DNA from: Zerene cesonia
Lineage: Eukaryota > Arthropoda > Insecta > Lepidoptera > Pieridae
DNA length: 64,000 bases
Reading direction: 5' to 3'
NCBI RefSeq assembly: GCF_012273895.1
Contig: NC_052102.1
Span: 6,470,917-6,534,916, forward strand
Shown here: positions 25,301-37,900 of the stretch, piece by piece
Position numbering within the stretch: the first letter of the stretch is position 1
Layout: each line of letters starts with the position of its first letter
The notes under the pieces: model-generated
Databases searched by the model: none
Seen by the model: the letters and a program-made list of their open reading frames with translations, nothing else
Told to the model about the DNA's origin: nothing
Position numbers and translations under genes: made by a program

Positions 25301-25382
25301 CGTCTGATAAATCCAAAAATCGCCATGGTGGAACCAAACATAAACAAATTTTCGCCAAACGCTCTCGCTGTGTTTTATCCAT
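10312..25382 (-). CDS. Ac3: Membrane adenylate cyclase, type 3-like (C-terminus missing)
   Basis: It makes cAMP from ATP at the plasma membrane under G-protein control. Seventeen coding exons are readable on the minus strand: 24846-25382, 24615-24764, 23057-23172, 22861-22972, 22651-22778, 22376-22534, 19438-19564 (3' end uncertain), 18905-19000, 18573-18664, 18147-18402, 17985-18068, 15949-16154, 15451-15526, 14504-14726, 13139-13221, 11994-12095 and 10312-10545, about 927 residues. Order: short N-terminus; six membrane helices (exons 1-2); C1 catalytic domain with metal-binding aspartates in YADIVGFT and ILGDCYYC; an acidic C1b linker; six more helices with NVT/NDT glycosylation sites in the last loop; C2 domain ending HYDIWGNTVNVASRMESTGK. 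LYSQSYAEVGVLFASMPNF and the N-terminal words are closest to vertebrate ADCY3 and fly Ac3. The last ~60-80 residues fall in the gap. C2 has IKTISSTYM where IKTIGSTYM is usual. Confidence 0.93.
11815..11965 (+). repeat. Jockey/SINE-like 3' end repeat, copy 2
   Basis: It carries 'acggttgcctggtagagatg', then 'agccataaggtcgcc', a T-rich stretch and an 'aataaataaataaa' tail. It is the same family as 4660-4835, here directly downstream (in plus orientation, upstream) of cyclase exon 16. Confidence 0.6.
12140..12247. repeat. Inverted-repeat element (family C), short copy
   Basis: Two arms 'ctttttaacggattttaaa' and 'tttaaaatccgttaaaaag' face each other around about 25 bases. The left flank 'gcgagtattatacatttaga' recurs reversed in the longer copy at 12755-12930. 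Lies in a cyclase intron. Confidence 0.7.
12755..12930. repeat. Inverted-repeat element (family C), longer copy
   Basis: Arms 'tttagaaattaaaaactttt' and 'aaaagttttcaatttctaaa' flank a core with 'cccgacgtttcgaacacttt' and 'agcgagcgtggtcacg', wording I recall from abundant lepidopteran repeats. A third degraded copy is at about 23569-23650. Lies in a cyclase intron. Confidence 0.65.
14903..14966 (+). repeat. Fragment of dispersed repeat (family F)
   Basis: 'ggtagttaccatacccctac' and 'gaaatagtagcatgc' match the core of the longer copies at 28751-29045 and 50860-51130. It lies 180 bases from cyclase exon 14. Confidence 0.5.
16154..17984. other. Intron of adenylate cyclase with repeat remnants
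   Basis: A 1.8-kb intron between exons 11 and 12. A degraded RTE-like segment (family E) is recognisable at about 16240-16380 ('gagtaacataggctactttc'). Nothing else supported. Confidence 0.5.
19990..20035. repeat. Short GC-rich tandem repeat
   Basis: Two to three copies of a 'gcgagctggacgc' unit in an AT-rich intron of the cyclase gene. Confidence 0.8.
20451..20561 (-). repeat. Family A repeat, truncated copy
   Basis: It reads 'tcctactaatataataaatg' to 'ccgcggggcgtagctagtt', a shortened reverse copy of the element at 787-985 lacking the middle section. Confidence 0.7.
21708..22258. mobile_element. Foldback element with 228-bp inverted arms
   Basis: Bases 21708-21935 and 22031-22258 are near-perfect reverse complements of each other around a 95-bp spacer. 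Outer ends read 'tagtccaagaaaatgggtag' and its complement; inner ends meet at 'gagcgtaaaattttaca'. Only an occasional mismatch is visible (for example in a T-run next to 'ttggcg'). No protein is encoded. It looks like a non-autonomous foldback or MITE-type transposon, possibly with a TA target duplication, in an intron of the cyclase gene. Confidence 0.85.
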
Positions 25383-27240
25383 GTTTTCAGTAAGTTTTCA
25401 TGGTATTTCTAAAAGCATTTCATTAAAGTTATTCATTTTGATTCATTTATGGTCTTCGAAATTTATTTATGCATAGATGACAAATTACAACTTTTTTATT
25501 GCCATAATTATTCTCAATAACCTAAAACAAAGTATTTAATATTTGAAAATTGATTTCATAAAATAAAAAAACATTGATTACATGGAAAATACGCGTAGTT
25601 TTTGCGTTTACTATAGATAGATATTGCGAATGAACTAAAAAAACAATATCAGGAGAGGATCCGACATATTAAGCATCAGCCGAGAGAGGACGGCCGTGTA
25701 ATGAATAAATTACACGCTGAAACATTGTTCTGATATCCGTTCATTAGCTTCGATGTCCAACTACACATGACTCGTTCTAACGTTTTGTAATATGCTATTC
25801 ACTATTCAGTATTCTAATTTCAATATTGACAATCGTTTTGACCGACGCGGTTAAACCGAGTGACCATGGAAATCGTCACTCTAAGAAATAGTTATTTTTA
25901 TCTATTCTTTATTTTTAAATATTTACATACTTTCATGTTAAATTATTGATCATTGTTAAGGTGTGATGGCATCATATCTTCGAATATTAAAATTTCGAAC
26001 CTTCTATAAATATAAAATAATATATACCCCGAGTACATCATGATTCTATAGTTGTTATATTTAAATTTGTAAAGTCAATAAAAGCTAAGACGCTAAAAAT
26101 ATTTATTAGTCATTGTTATAATATGTAAAACTAACCTACCTCCTACTCTAGCCTAACATTATTTTAGTTAAACTACTAAATTGCCATCCACATGAACCGC
26201 AATTATAATATATATAGTATAGTAGTATATAGTTACAAGTAAAATTGTTAGATTTGGCTACACCTATAGCTAATAGCTTATAAATTGTTAGTGAGAAGAA
26301 CGGTTCATCTTTTTGTTTTCTTCTTATTTTAGTTTTTCTTGGTTGGTATAACAATATACTAGATACAAGCAATCTCTTATTGAAGTGTTAAGCAATTGTT
26401 TTATAATACGCACATAACATAGTATATTTCACTCCGAGAATTTGAAACAAACAGAAATAACAAATTGTTATTCTATATACTAAGTTTAAGGTAATTATTT
26501 TGGTAATATTGCATTAAAAATATTAAATTTCAATAATATCTTAATGGAACGCATAATATCTAATATTTATCGTTACCTCATTATTCAACAAATGTCTACC
26601 AATAGTAAATGCAACAGATAGTGATTTGTGTAGAGCAACAGAAAAATATAGCTTTGTGAAAGTAAAAATCTACTAATAACTAAGTACATAACATACATTT
26701 ATTAAATGTGGAATCTTTCCTTCGTGCCTAATTTTGGTACATATTCTTTTAATTAAATATAGGTACCAAAACACTTTTATATTTAGACCTATTTAATGCG
26801 GACCGCATAATGCGGACTTCTTGTATGGAAATTTTATTTATTTGCGAAATCGCTATAAAACTTATATGATTCAATGGAGTTTGTAACAATAGCGAATATT
26901 TAAAAGGCCTCAAATAAAAAAATCAAATGTTTTTCATTGGTGATTATTTTAGGTGTCGTTTTAGGTTAAATACTTTAACTATAGAGACAGTAATATTAAA
27001 TATAATTTTATAAAAGAATATGATTCACGTACTTTATGTCTTATGTATGTTTCCCGCCGAATTTATTGTAACAATGATGTAAGTAATCTCTGCAAAGATT
27101 TTGCCATTGACCCACTGACTTTGATTTCACATAACATGTATTTGTTTTGTCGTTGGCCGTCTGGTCTATATTTTAAATGATTAATGAAGGGGATGACGGG
27201 CTGTTGTTTTATTATGTTTAAGAATATTGAGCGACAAGGG

Positions 27241-27415
27241 TTGAGAGGGCGCGAATATTAGGTCGAGACGGCGCAAAGCGGTGCGCGCACGTGCTCGCGC
27301 GCGACTGCCGCGCCAGCCGCCGCCCTCCGCAGCCAACGAGCCCCGAGCCTGACCGCCGGGTGCGCGGCTCGCCCTGCCTTCACCCGCCCCAGCCACCTCT
27401 TCGCCCCGATTCATT
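27241..27415. promoter_or_regulatory. GC/CpG-rich block, possible promoter or 5' exon
   Basis: About 175 bases rich in CpG (runs such as 'gtgcgcgcacgtgctcgcgc') inside AT-rich DNA, 1.9 kb upstream of the cyclase start codon. It could be the cyclase promoter or a noncoding first exon. A frame across it on the minus strand gives only Arg/Gly/Ala-rich low-complexity sequence, so I do not call a protein. Confidence 0.3.
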
Positions 27416-28117
27416 ACATCGATTCTATTCCGTAAACGTTAGCAGAACTACGCCACTCCAACGAAAGCATTATTTAAAGCAGCACATGATCGTCGATTAT
27501 AACATTTTAAATATATTTAAGTAATTATTATTAGGTACGATAAAAATTATGTACATCAAGTCAAATTTGGATACCAGTAATTTAATATTTTATGTAGATT
27601 TTCTATATTTCGTAGTTTTGCATCAGACGCTATCGATCCATTAGGTATTTAAACTATTTTTCTAAGAAGGTATATAGGAACAGGGCAAGTGCATTATATA
27701 TCTGTTACATTGATCGATTTTTTTTTTACAAAAATGTAGTTGATCAGTCTTTGGTATACTGCCTATACGAAATATTTATTTAATTAGTCTTTCCGGGATC
27801 GAACACACGACTCGCTTCTTCGCACTCACCAGGAAGGTGGTGGAATAGTCAAGGGAGTTTTGAGACTAATTAAAGAAAACTAGGAGTCTGTAAAACTAGG
27901 ATATTTCGAATTTCATTGATAGACAGAGTGATAAATTCCCAACAAGGAGCATCCCCGTGGAGAGCACGTTTATTTGCAACGGAACCTGTGTTGCAGTCTC
28001 CATCGATAAACGACTTTACGAGGATTATTGTCCAATATAATTAATGCGCAGATGACAGGTGAAATCTAAATAGATATAATTTTTGAAGAACCATACCAGA
28101 CGCTAAATTTTATATCA

Positions 28118-28225
28118 TCATCAGACCATGTTCCCACTGCAGGGACACGGGCTTCCTATTAGAGTTCAGGCCATAATACATCACTGGTCAAGTGCGGGTT
28201 GGCAGATGCCACACGTCGTCGAACT
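28118..28225 (+). repeat. Dispersed repeat fragment
   Basis: 'ccactgcagggacacgggct' and 'caagtgcgggttggcagatg' are wordings I recall from a very common lepidopteran interspersed repeat. Family not determined. Confidence 0.5.
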
Positions 28226-28750
28226 TTTTGATTCTTTAACATGCCTCACTCTTTCTTTGTCAGTTTTCTTTCAGCGTTTCGAGCAGTGGTTATGTGAATT
28301 ATGTGCAGATAAATGGTAAAATCTATTAATTCTCGCACGCTCGTCCGGTTTCTCTTTTAAATCCGAGGTCCTAACCACTGAGCCACCACTGCTCTTCAGA
28401 TAAACTTACTAAACACATTTTTTTAGGTATTTTGTTTCTCAATGATTCTATTTTAAAACGAAAATCATATAAAACATGAACGTATGATGAGCGTAAAATG
28501 TATTGTAAAATGATAAATCTGTAGGTCATTAATAATAATAGGAAACATATATCATCACTCAACTATAATTTGGATTAAAGGTAAAATAAAAAAAATATAT
28601 TACTAGCTAATTAGTAGCACTACCTCGAACAATTTTATGTCATTTCCTCCTGTAGAATGATTCACAAACAATTTGCGAAACCAAAATCTTATTAATTTTG
28701 GTAACTACTTACGAGTTGATATCTGATAAAAAATATATTTCACAATTTGA

Positions 28751-29045
28751 GTGTAGAAGTCGAGCACGCTTCGGCACGATGGGGCCAGCTCGCACCGAGC
28801 AAGGTACCACACCCCCACAGATGATCAGATGAAATAGTAGCATGCTGCTGTATTTTGTTCGATGAGTGGGGGAGCCCGACGCCCGTATCCTTTTCCTCAC
28901 TCTTTCCAGTCCCTTATTACTGTCGTATTTTTCTTATTATTTCCCCCTTAAAAGTGGGCAACACATTTGCAGCGATTTCTGAAAATGTTTATGGGCGGTG
29001 GTGATCGCTTACCATCAGGGAAACCACCGTCTCAATTACCGGCTG
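28751..29045 (+). repeat. SINE-like dispersed repeat (family F)
   Basis: It contains 'gcttcggcacgatggggcca', 'gatgagtgggggagcc' and 'ggtgatcgcttaccatcagg'. A second copy, diverged, is at about 50860-51130 and a fragment is at 14903-14966. The last phrase is typical of abundant lepidopteran repeats. Confidence 0.6.
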
Positions 29046-30026
29046 TTACAATCACGACACTGTAGATGACATACTCGTAAATGTCTGTGTTCGTCCACCA
29101 TTACAAGTGATCTTAATCGCCGTTGTGTCGGTACATCAAAGGAATGATAGCCCATGCTTGAACACCAAATAAAACAAAATAAGGGCACAAAACTGCGCTG
29201 CCACTTATGGTTACAACTCATACTGATAGCCGAAATTATGATGGACATCATTTGATGGGCGATCATAATCCCAATCAATGTAAATGAGATGAGAGACTTC
29301 CTATCATGGCGACAATGATGTACGATCACTTGGTGGGCCAATACGAGCCATTGCAATAAAAGGCATTTATGCAGGTTGTTAGTTAGTCTATTGAAAAGTT
29401 ATTCTTATAAACGGAAAAATAAATGCAACCCTAAATGGGTACAATTTATTTCACTACATATATTTGTTTCTTATTTAACCACGGCTATTATGAGATATAA
29501 TGTTATGTACAAAAAAAAAGATATTCATAAGTTCAAAACACGCAAGATGCTAGACATTAGTACCTAGGCACAAAAATATCGGAATTATCCATTAAAAAAA
29601 AAACAAATGTCATTGCTTTAAGCTCTCGTAGCCAAGCCATTAAATCTTAAAAAAAAATAACAAATGTCAACCAAATGTCTAATGTCAAAGAAAGCATAGT
29701 GAGAAATCTGTTATCTGACGTCTTCCGTAAAGTTTAAAGTGATATTATCCTGCTCCTAATATCTATCATCAAAGCAGTGAAAAATAAATAAAATAGTATT
29801 TTGAATGTTTTTTTTTAGGTAAATATTTTAATTATTGACCACTACACACCGGTGAATCATAGTTATGCAGTATATAACATCATTGTAATTTAAACGGTGT
29901 AAGGTTACTATTTTTTCTGAATTCAATAAAAAATAAAAAATAATATTTTTACATTATTCAAGTTTTCAGAAATAAGGTAGATACTTGCTGCATGCGAAAT
30001 AGTAGAATGTTTTGAACATAAAAAAA

Positions 30027-33000
30027 ATGGAGAGTATGTTTATGAAGCCCGTGCAGCCGCACGTATTCAAAGCTTTAAAAGATGTAGATGTGGAAACACT
30101 AACAAAGTGTTCATCAGAAGAAATAAGACCTATCATACCATGTCTTGTAAGAATGGCTCTAATTTCACCATTAGATGTAACGAGATACTGTGCTGAAGCT
30201 AAAAAAGATATACTAACATTATTATCTGGTATTGACTTAGTCAACTTTATAGTTTCATTACTTTCTATTGAATTTCATGCTTTAGAAGTGGATCTTAAAA
30301 AAGAACAACAAATGAGGTAAACTTCACTTAAATTCTTATAAATACAAATTAGGCAACATCAGTTAAGTTGTTTCAGTAATACATTCATTAAATTTTTCAG
30401 GCAAAAAAATGGCTCTCAAAATACAGAATCATTTTTAATACAAAACATTGTGAATGGAATAGCAAATGATTTTGAACAGTCAGATTCAGCAAGAAGAGTC
30501 AGGCTCGTTTTGTCTGAATTATTACAAATGCAAGCACAGTTAACTGAATACAACCAAAATCGCAGTTCTAATACAGAATGTTCTGTTAAACCTTCAGAGC
30601 TATTTGATAATGATGTCTACCTTGAAGAAATTACAGATGTAATTTGTATAAGTCTTGCTGAGTTACCAAATTTATTGAATATTTGTGATATAGTTGAGGT
30701 TCTACTTTATGTTAACAAAGGCCCAACAATTATATCATGGGTGGTTGCAAATATGCCAGATACATTACAAGATGGTTTGTATATAATATTATGATCAATA
30801 AAATTCAGTTGTACTATTAAAAAAAATATTAACTAATTTTAAATTAAATGAAATGTCTATACATACACAATTAATTGCAAGTAAATACTGTAGTTACCAA
30901 ATAAACTTATAAGGGTATTTCTTTTTTTCCCGCAGTTGCTGAATCACTTGTTATGAACGCTGAAAGGGGTGAAGAGGGTGGTATCAGAGCAAAAGCTCTT
31001 TCAATTTTATGTGCAATGTGCCCATATATGGCAGCATCTATTCGGTCAAAAGCAGCATCTGCATCCCGTTTACCATCACTCCTTATTAATCTTACTCTGA
31101 CCCATCATCAAGATGATCTGGTAGAATTTTGATTTTGAAATATTTCTTATAAACACTCTTTATTTGGAATGTACATATTAAGTCTTAACACAAGGCACTT
31201 ACTACAGCTTATATTTTTAGGTATCATTTATGTCAAGCCTTTTATTGGGATCAGATCAAAGTACAAGATCATGGTTTGCACCATTTTTGCGCAATTCTCA
31301 TAAAAGAGGAAAAGGGGATGGTCATTCTGCTCTTATAAAGCTTAGACAGGAATTACTAAATAGACTGAAAGATGCATCAGCGGGAGTAGATGCCTCTGCT
31401 CTCTTACGTCTTTATTGTGCTCTGCGTGGTATTGCTGGAATCAAATTTCAGGATGATGAAATTTCAGGATTATTGAGACTTGTAACACAAAAACCACCAC
31501 CAACAGCAGCTGGTGTAAGATTTGTATCATTAAGTCTCTGTATGATACTAGCCTGTCCATCCCTTATGGGTAAATATATTTTCTTAATATCCAAATTAAT
31601 CCTTGTTTTCTATGTTATATTAATGTTTATAATTTAACAGCTGCACCAGAACACGAGAAGAAAGCTATAGAATGGGTTCAATGGTTAGTTAAAGAGGAAG
31701 CATATTTTGAGAGGTAAACACAATTATATACAATACAAATAGTACATATTTAAATTTTATACAAACTCTTGATTTCAGACAATAAAATAAACTGTATAAT
31801 ATAAGACTGTTTGTAAAATTTCAGCAACTCTGGTTTCACTGCATCATTTGGTGAAATGCTTCTCTTGATTGCAATCCACTTTCACTCTGGCCAATTAGCT
31901 GCTGTGGGTGAACTTGTGTGTGCCACTTTAGGAATGCGAGTGCCTGTGCGCCCTAATGGTCTAACGCGCATTAAACAGGCCTTTACTCAGGAAATATTTA
32001 CAGAACAGGTAGTTATAAAATTACTATAATATACAATACATTAACTTGCTACCCATATATACCTCCTAAAATAGAAATATTTTATTTCAAGGTTGTAACG
32101 GCTCACGCTGTTAAAGTTCCGGTAACTGCTAATCTCAACAGCAATATTGTGGGTTACTTACCAGTTCATTGCATTCATCAGCTATTGAAATCGAGAGCAT
32201 TTTCAAAACATAAGGTGCCTATAAAGAACTGGATATACCGTCAAATCTGCAACTGTTCTGCACCTTTACATCCAGTTATGCCTGCTCTTGTAGAAGTTTA
32301 TGTGAATTCAATTTTAGTTGTTAATAACAAGGGATCAAATGAGTACTTCAACCAACCTATAACTGAAGAAGAGATAAAAAGAGTATTTAGAAACTCTATT
32401 TTTGGAGTTAACTTTGATGCACAAAATAAATCCTTTACTGGTATGGAAATTGACGGCGAGACATCGGTAGAAATAAACATCGAAAAGCCAACTTTAGCTT
32501 CGCAATTACTTCTCATTTACTATCTTTTACTTTATGAAGACGTAAGATTAGCTAATGCAGCTATGCTAATTGCCAATGGACGAAAAATTAAAAGTTATTC
32601 CACTGCGTTTCTTTCCGAGTTGCCAATTAAATATTTGTTACATCAAGCCCAAAAGGATCAATTAAGCTATGGTGGCCTTTTCAGTCCTCTTTTACGTTTA
32701 TTAGCGACTCATTTCCCTCAGCTTTCACTAGTAGATGATTGGATGGATGATCAAGTATTTGGTGACTCGTGTCGCCACCAAATTAACATTAGTTTATCTG
32801 AAGAATTTATAAACGAAGCATTTGAAAGCATTGAAGTAAATCCCTATAAAACGGGAAAAATTTTAAAAGCTATGCTTAGTAAAAATCCGACTGAGATTTG
32901 GCCATTTGCCGAAATATTTGTTAAACATGTTAAAAGCGTTTTAGGCGAAGAAGTACCGCGGCATATTCAAGAACTTTACAGGGAAGTATGGCTTCGACTT

Positions 33001-34008
33001 AATACCGTTTTACCTCGATGCCTTTGGATACTCACGATCAATGCTCTCTTGGACATAAATAGTAACGCTAAGACAGTAACCGTTACACAAGAAAATGTAT
33101 TAGTTGATCCGCTTCAAGTTTTACGCTGCGATATCAGAGTGTTCAGATGTGGTCCAATTTTAAAAATCATTTTAAGAATATTAGAAGCTAGTTTGGCAGC
33201 CTCCAGGTGTCAACTTAGTCGGCATTTGCTGGATAAACCACTTCTAGAAAAAAGTGGACAACTAACATCTGATTCAGAAAGAGAAGAACTAAAAAACGCT
33301 TTAGTAGCCGCGCAAGAAAGTGCTGCCCTTCAAATTTTATTAGAAGCATGTCTGGAGACAACTGAAGATCAATCAAAACCTGAATTGATGTGGTCGTTAA
33401 GGGAGGTCAGAAGTATCATATGCTCTTTCCTCCACCAAATATTTATTTCAGAACCATCATTAGCGAAACTTGTACATTTTCAGGGGTACCCAAAAGAATT
33501 GTTACCTATTACGGTACAAGGTATACCTTCAATGCATATTTGTCTAGATTTTATACCAGAACTCTTGAGCCAAGCATCTCTCGAAAAGCAAATTTTCGCA
33601 GTCGATTTAGTTTCACATTTGTCTATACAGTATGCACTACCTAAAGCAATGTCCATTGCAAGATTGTGCGTAAATACCCTCTCTACGTTATTATCAGTAC
33701 TACCAAGTGACTTGCGATTGGAACTATTCCAACCAGTGCTCAAATCCCTTGTCAGAATTTGTACAGCTTTTCCATCACTTTTAGAAGATATCACATCATT
33801 GTTATTACAATTGGGTCGAATATGCGAATCTCAAGCGTCACTTGGTCACTGTTGGAATGACACATACATTTTGGGGGAAGGTGCCTACGTGCAATCTGAT
33901 GTTCAAAGTGATACTAAAGTGTTAGTTGCTGAGGTACTTTGCAGAGATATTAAAACAACAATGTCTGAAATAGTACAAAAGGCATTGTTGAATGATAAGC
34001 TATACTAG
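30027..34008 (+). CDS. IntS2: Integrator complex subunit 2
   Basis: It is a scaffold subunit of the nuclear Integrator complex, which associates with RNA polymerase II, cleaves snRNA 3' ends and attenuates transcription. Seven exons: 30027-30316, 30401-30774, 30936-31120, 31221-31569, 31641-31713, 31825-32008 and 32092-34008, all phases joining, giving 1,123 aa (human INTS2 is about 1,200). Family wording is clear along the length: IIPCLVRMAL and FHALEVDLKKEQQMR near the N-terminus, ASALLRLYCALRGIAGIK and AGVRFVSLSLCMILA in the middle, EIFTEQVVTAHAVKVPVT, then KLVHFQGYPKELLP and IPSMHICLDFIPELL near the C-terminus. No catalytic motif is expected; the protein is helical repeat-like. The start is the first ATG in frame after an A-rich leader. 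The cyclase lies upstream on the opposite strand and APC5 converges from downstream. Confidence 0.96.
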
Positions 34009-34022
34009 GATTTATACAAATA

Positions 34023-34028
34023 AATAAA
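34023..34028 (+). terminator. Poly(A) signal of Integrator 2
   Basis: AATAAA 15 bases after the stop codon, overlapping another possible hexamer at 34019-34024, followed by a T-rich stretch. This would give a very short 3' UTR. Confidence 0.5.
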
Positions 34029-34908
34029 AAATACAAATTTGTTTTTTCATTAATTAAAAGTAAAAAAACAAAATTAGTCGCACTTTTGTAGCGATTGTCA
34101 ATAAGCGCACGTTGTGACGTCGCACTGTATGCGCATCATTAAGTCTATCCATCTCTCTCGCGCGTAAACAAGCATATCAGTATCAAGGAGCAGCTATAGT
34201 CTCGAGTAATTATTAGTATAATTTCTAATTCATATGCAGGGTAACTTTTTCATTGATTCTTAAGGTCCGCTAGTACATAAACACATTAAGTGTACAAAAT
34301 AAACTAGTCAAATAGAGTACAATAATAATAACTATTTAACGAATGATAATCAAAACACTGATTGTAAATGCTGTTTAATGAAAGATTTATTGGAATGGAC
34401 ACATTTTTTTACTTATTTATAAAACAGTAAACAGCAGAGAAATGCATGTTTAACTTCCACATTTAGTAATGATTAATCCGTAAAAAGCCTTCATCTTATT
34501 CTGCAAAAGCCTAACGTATAGGCGGTAGAAGATCTAAAGATTGATAAGGTAATACAATAACAATAATATTCGAATTTTAATTCAAAATAACCAATGTTTT
34601 GTAATTTGCTTATTTTATCATATATTACACTATCCCATAATCTATGCATTTTTTGGTACTCTTCATAGAGAAACTATCATACATATTATGTAAATATCGA
34701 TATCATCACTCACGAAAGGATTATGAGCCACATTAAAAGTTTACATATGGCGCAATTTTAAGATTATCATATGAATTATTAATAGAAGTCCTTACATATT
34801 ATCCAGGAGTACATTTCACACAGGTAAAATTACAATATTTGTGTTTGTAGTCAAAAATTAGTGGGCAGAAATTACGAGGTCTCCTTAAAATCATTGCGCT
34901 TTAGTTAA
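34029..34908. other. Convergent intergenic region, Integrator 2 and APC5
   Basis: About 880 bases shared by the 3' ends of two genes that face each other. It is AT-rich, with a small GC-richer segment at about 34100-34165. I see no gene or named repeat. Confidence 0.6.
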
Positions 34909-37900
34909 TTAATACAATATATGAGATATTTGTATTGATTCTAAGGGAAGCTGCTTTTCCAGCTGTCTGTACATCCAAGCACACTGATTGCGCATAACTG
35001 TGTTACCTATATCATGATAGAGCTGAGCCTGAAACAAAATAATTTATACAAACTACTTTTTTTTTTAAATTAAGTATGTATTTTTATATTTAATATTTCC
35101 CTTGTCTTGAAATATTCAATATAAAGTTATAGACACCTTAAGATCATTTTTATTTTTGTGTGAAATTGCAAATTAACCTTTTTTGTAAAAAATAAATTAC
35201 TTAATATTTATTATAATGATATACCTGCAAATACCACGTGTGGAGAAGACGACTTTGAGCGCCAACTTTACCAAAATTCTCCTTAACGATATCTAGAGAT
35301 TCACAACATGATTGTAATACTTGATTCCTTGCTTCTCCGGAAGGTGATACCGTGGCTATTCTACATTTTGTGTATAATAACATACCTATAAAATAAACGT
35401 GAGATAAATTCTAAGGCACTATTTGAAAATTGCATTTTTTAAACAAAGACAAAAGTAATGTACGATGCGTAAGAAAAATTTTGACAGACCTCTTGCGACG
35501 TCATAAGCGCTGCCATGTTCCATTATTGAAGGTAATACTTTTCGAACGAGAATCAAAGCATTTTTAGAACAGCCCATATGTAGTTGTACATTTGCTATAT
35601 GCATTTCTATTGTAGCAGCTAAAAAATGCATATGATACTTTTTTGCTAGACACAAAGCCTCGTTTAGCAACATAATATTTGTTGACTGAATTCTGTTGTA
35701 CGAGTGCTGTACTTCTGAGATCATTATCATTGCTTTCAGTCGAAGTGATATATAATGAAGACTGTCATCTTCTGTTTTACAATTATCTATTATATCATGA
35801 AGAGTTTCGAGGGCATTTGTGGGATCTCCTTTCAAAAAGTACATTTCAGCTCTCAACAACTGACTCTCCCATCTGTCAAAGGATGCCAATTCTCCGATAC
35901 TTTGTTCTGCCTCCTCCCATTTACCTGTAGAATATAGGGTATTAACAATTTTGTTGAGCTTAATAAAAAATTGCAGTTTTAAATTCATGTATCGATGGTA
36001 CAAATCCGTCTCGAAGGACCAATTTGAGATTGCACTATATACTACGATTTGCTTCAAATCATTTAATACTGATTAAATGATCTATAAAACTCTAAAGACT
36101 TACGGCTTATCTGGTACAGACACAAACGTAATCTTTGACACCAACAACTTCCTACCTTCTTCTATCTCGTTCCATTAAAAAAGATATAATTTAGTTATCC
36201 TACTTCCTACTAATCCTACTATTCTACTTCCTATTATAATAATAAATAAGTAACAAATATAATTACTGTAGGATTATTTGTCTTAAATAGTTCTAAATAA
36301 AAGTCCGCGACAGCATATATCTATCATTATGTGTAAGACACTATGATCAAAATAGTACCAAACACACAATTTAATTGGGTATTATTTAACAATGCACATT
36401 TTAGAATATTTATCGAACTTTCATGAAAATTGATACATCCGTCACTTTACTTATTGAATGTAGATAAACTTTGTCGCTTACACTGAGTAATTTGGACGAA
36501 TAGTTTAAAAGTTATCACGATAAGATTGACTAAAACGGAATATCTAAAGCGCCTAAAAGACGCGGCGCGCAGAGCGAGCGAGGGAGAAGCTGTCATCACC
36601 GAGTGCGCGACCCGACCGGGCAGACACGCGGGCAGACGTCGTTGACGTTGTATACATTTTTCGTTTTACAAATTCGATTCTCAAAGCGATTTATTGTTTT
36701 ATATAACACGTATATCCTACTAATATTTCTACTATCCTACTAACATTATAAGTGTAAAAGTTTGTGTGTGTGTTTGTCGCTCTTTCACGCAAAATCTACT
36801 TAACCGATTACAATGAAATATGGTACGTAGATAGCTGGACAACTGGAATAACATATAGGCAACTTTTATCCCGATATTCTTACGGGATACGGACTTACGC
36901 GGGTGAAACCGCGAGGCACAACTAGTACTACATAATTTGCATTGTATCTTCATCACTACATAGCATAAAACAAAGCCACTTTCTCTGTCCCTATGTAAAC
37001 TACACAACTGATTTTGATGGTTTTTTTAATAGATAGAGTGCTCCAAGAGGAAGGTTTATATATATTATAACCATATATTAAACAACAGAATTTAGCGGGC
37101 AAAAGCTAGTAAAGAATAAACTTCACTTTATGGAATGTGGAAGTATTAATATCTAGCAATTGATACTCGTATATATAATCAAGAAGAAACGCATTTAGTT
37201 ACCGGCCCTGAGCGAAAAGGACGCGTGGTGGCGCAGGGAGAGCGCGCGCGCCGGCGGCGACACGAAGTGCGAGGCCAGCGCGGCGGCGAGCGCCACGCGG
37301 CCGCGCCACGCCGCCGCGCACACCGCGCCCGCGCCCGCCGTCGCGCTCGTGTCGCCCCACTGCCACGCGCTGCCCACGCCCACCTTGCACTCTGCACATG
37401 TCACACCGTACATAGTGTTAAATATTAATACGTAATACAAAAAAAAGATCCATTTCTCTTATTAGTATATATACCATCTTTGTGCACGGAGTTTTAAACA
37501 AATTTAACGTTTTTCTTGTAAGAAAAATAACGGTCTTACTATCCTATCCTACTTCCTACTATCCTACTAATGTCATAAATGCGAAAGTTTGAAAGGATGT
37601 GTGTGTTACTCTTTCACGCAAAAACTATTGAACCGATTGCAATGAAATTTGGTACGTAGACAGCTGGACAACTGGAATAAAATTTTATCCCGATATTCCT
37701 ACAGGATACGCACTTACGCGGGTGAAACCGCGGGTCGCAGCTAGTAAAAGTCAAAGTTGAAAATGTGTCTTCAAAGTGTAGCTACAAAACCGCTTTCAAT
37801 GCTATTCTAGCTAAGAACATCATCATGTTTTAGATTTTGAATTGCGAAACCATAGCGATATAGGTACACACTGTCGAATAGGATTTATTAATAAAACAAA

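Larger units (their letters stand above)
25383..30026. other. Intergenic region between adenylate cyclase and Integrator 2
   Basis: The two genes point away from each other, so both promoters should lie here. I see a GC-rich block at 27241-27415, repeats at about 28118-28225 and 28751-29045, and otherwise AT-rich DNA with short chance frames. No coding exon is supported. Confidence 0.6.

Noticed and set aside
27181..27414. Minus-strand Arg/Gly/Ala-rich 77-residue frame
   Set aside because: Low-complexity product of a GC-rich block, with no family match or splice partner.
29036..29356. 106-residue minus-strand frame (Met/His/Ile-rich)
   Set aside because: Overlaps the end of a dispersed repeat and has no splice-consistent or family support.
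33390..33794. Frames of 84 and 104 residues inside the Integrator 2 last exon
   Set aside because: Out-of-frame or antisense shadows of a strongly conserved coding exon.
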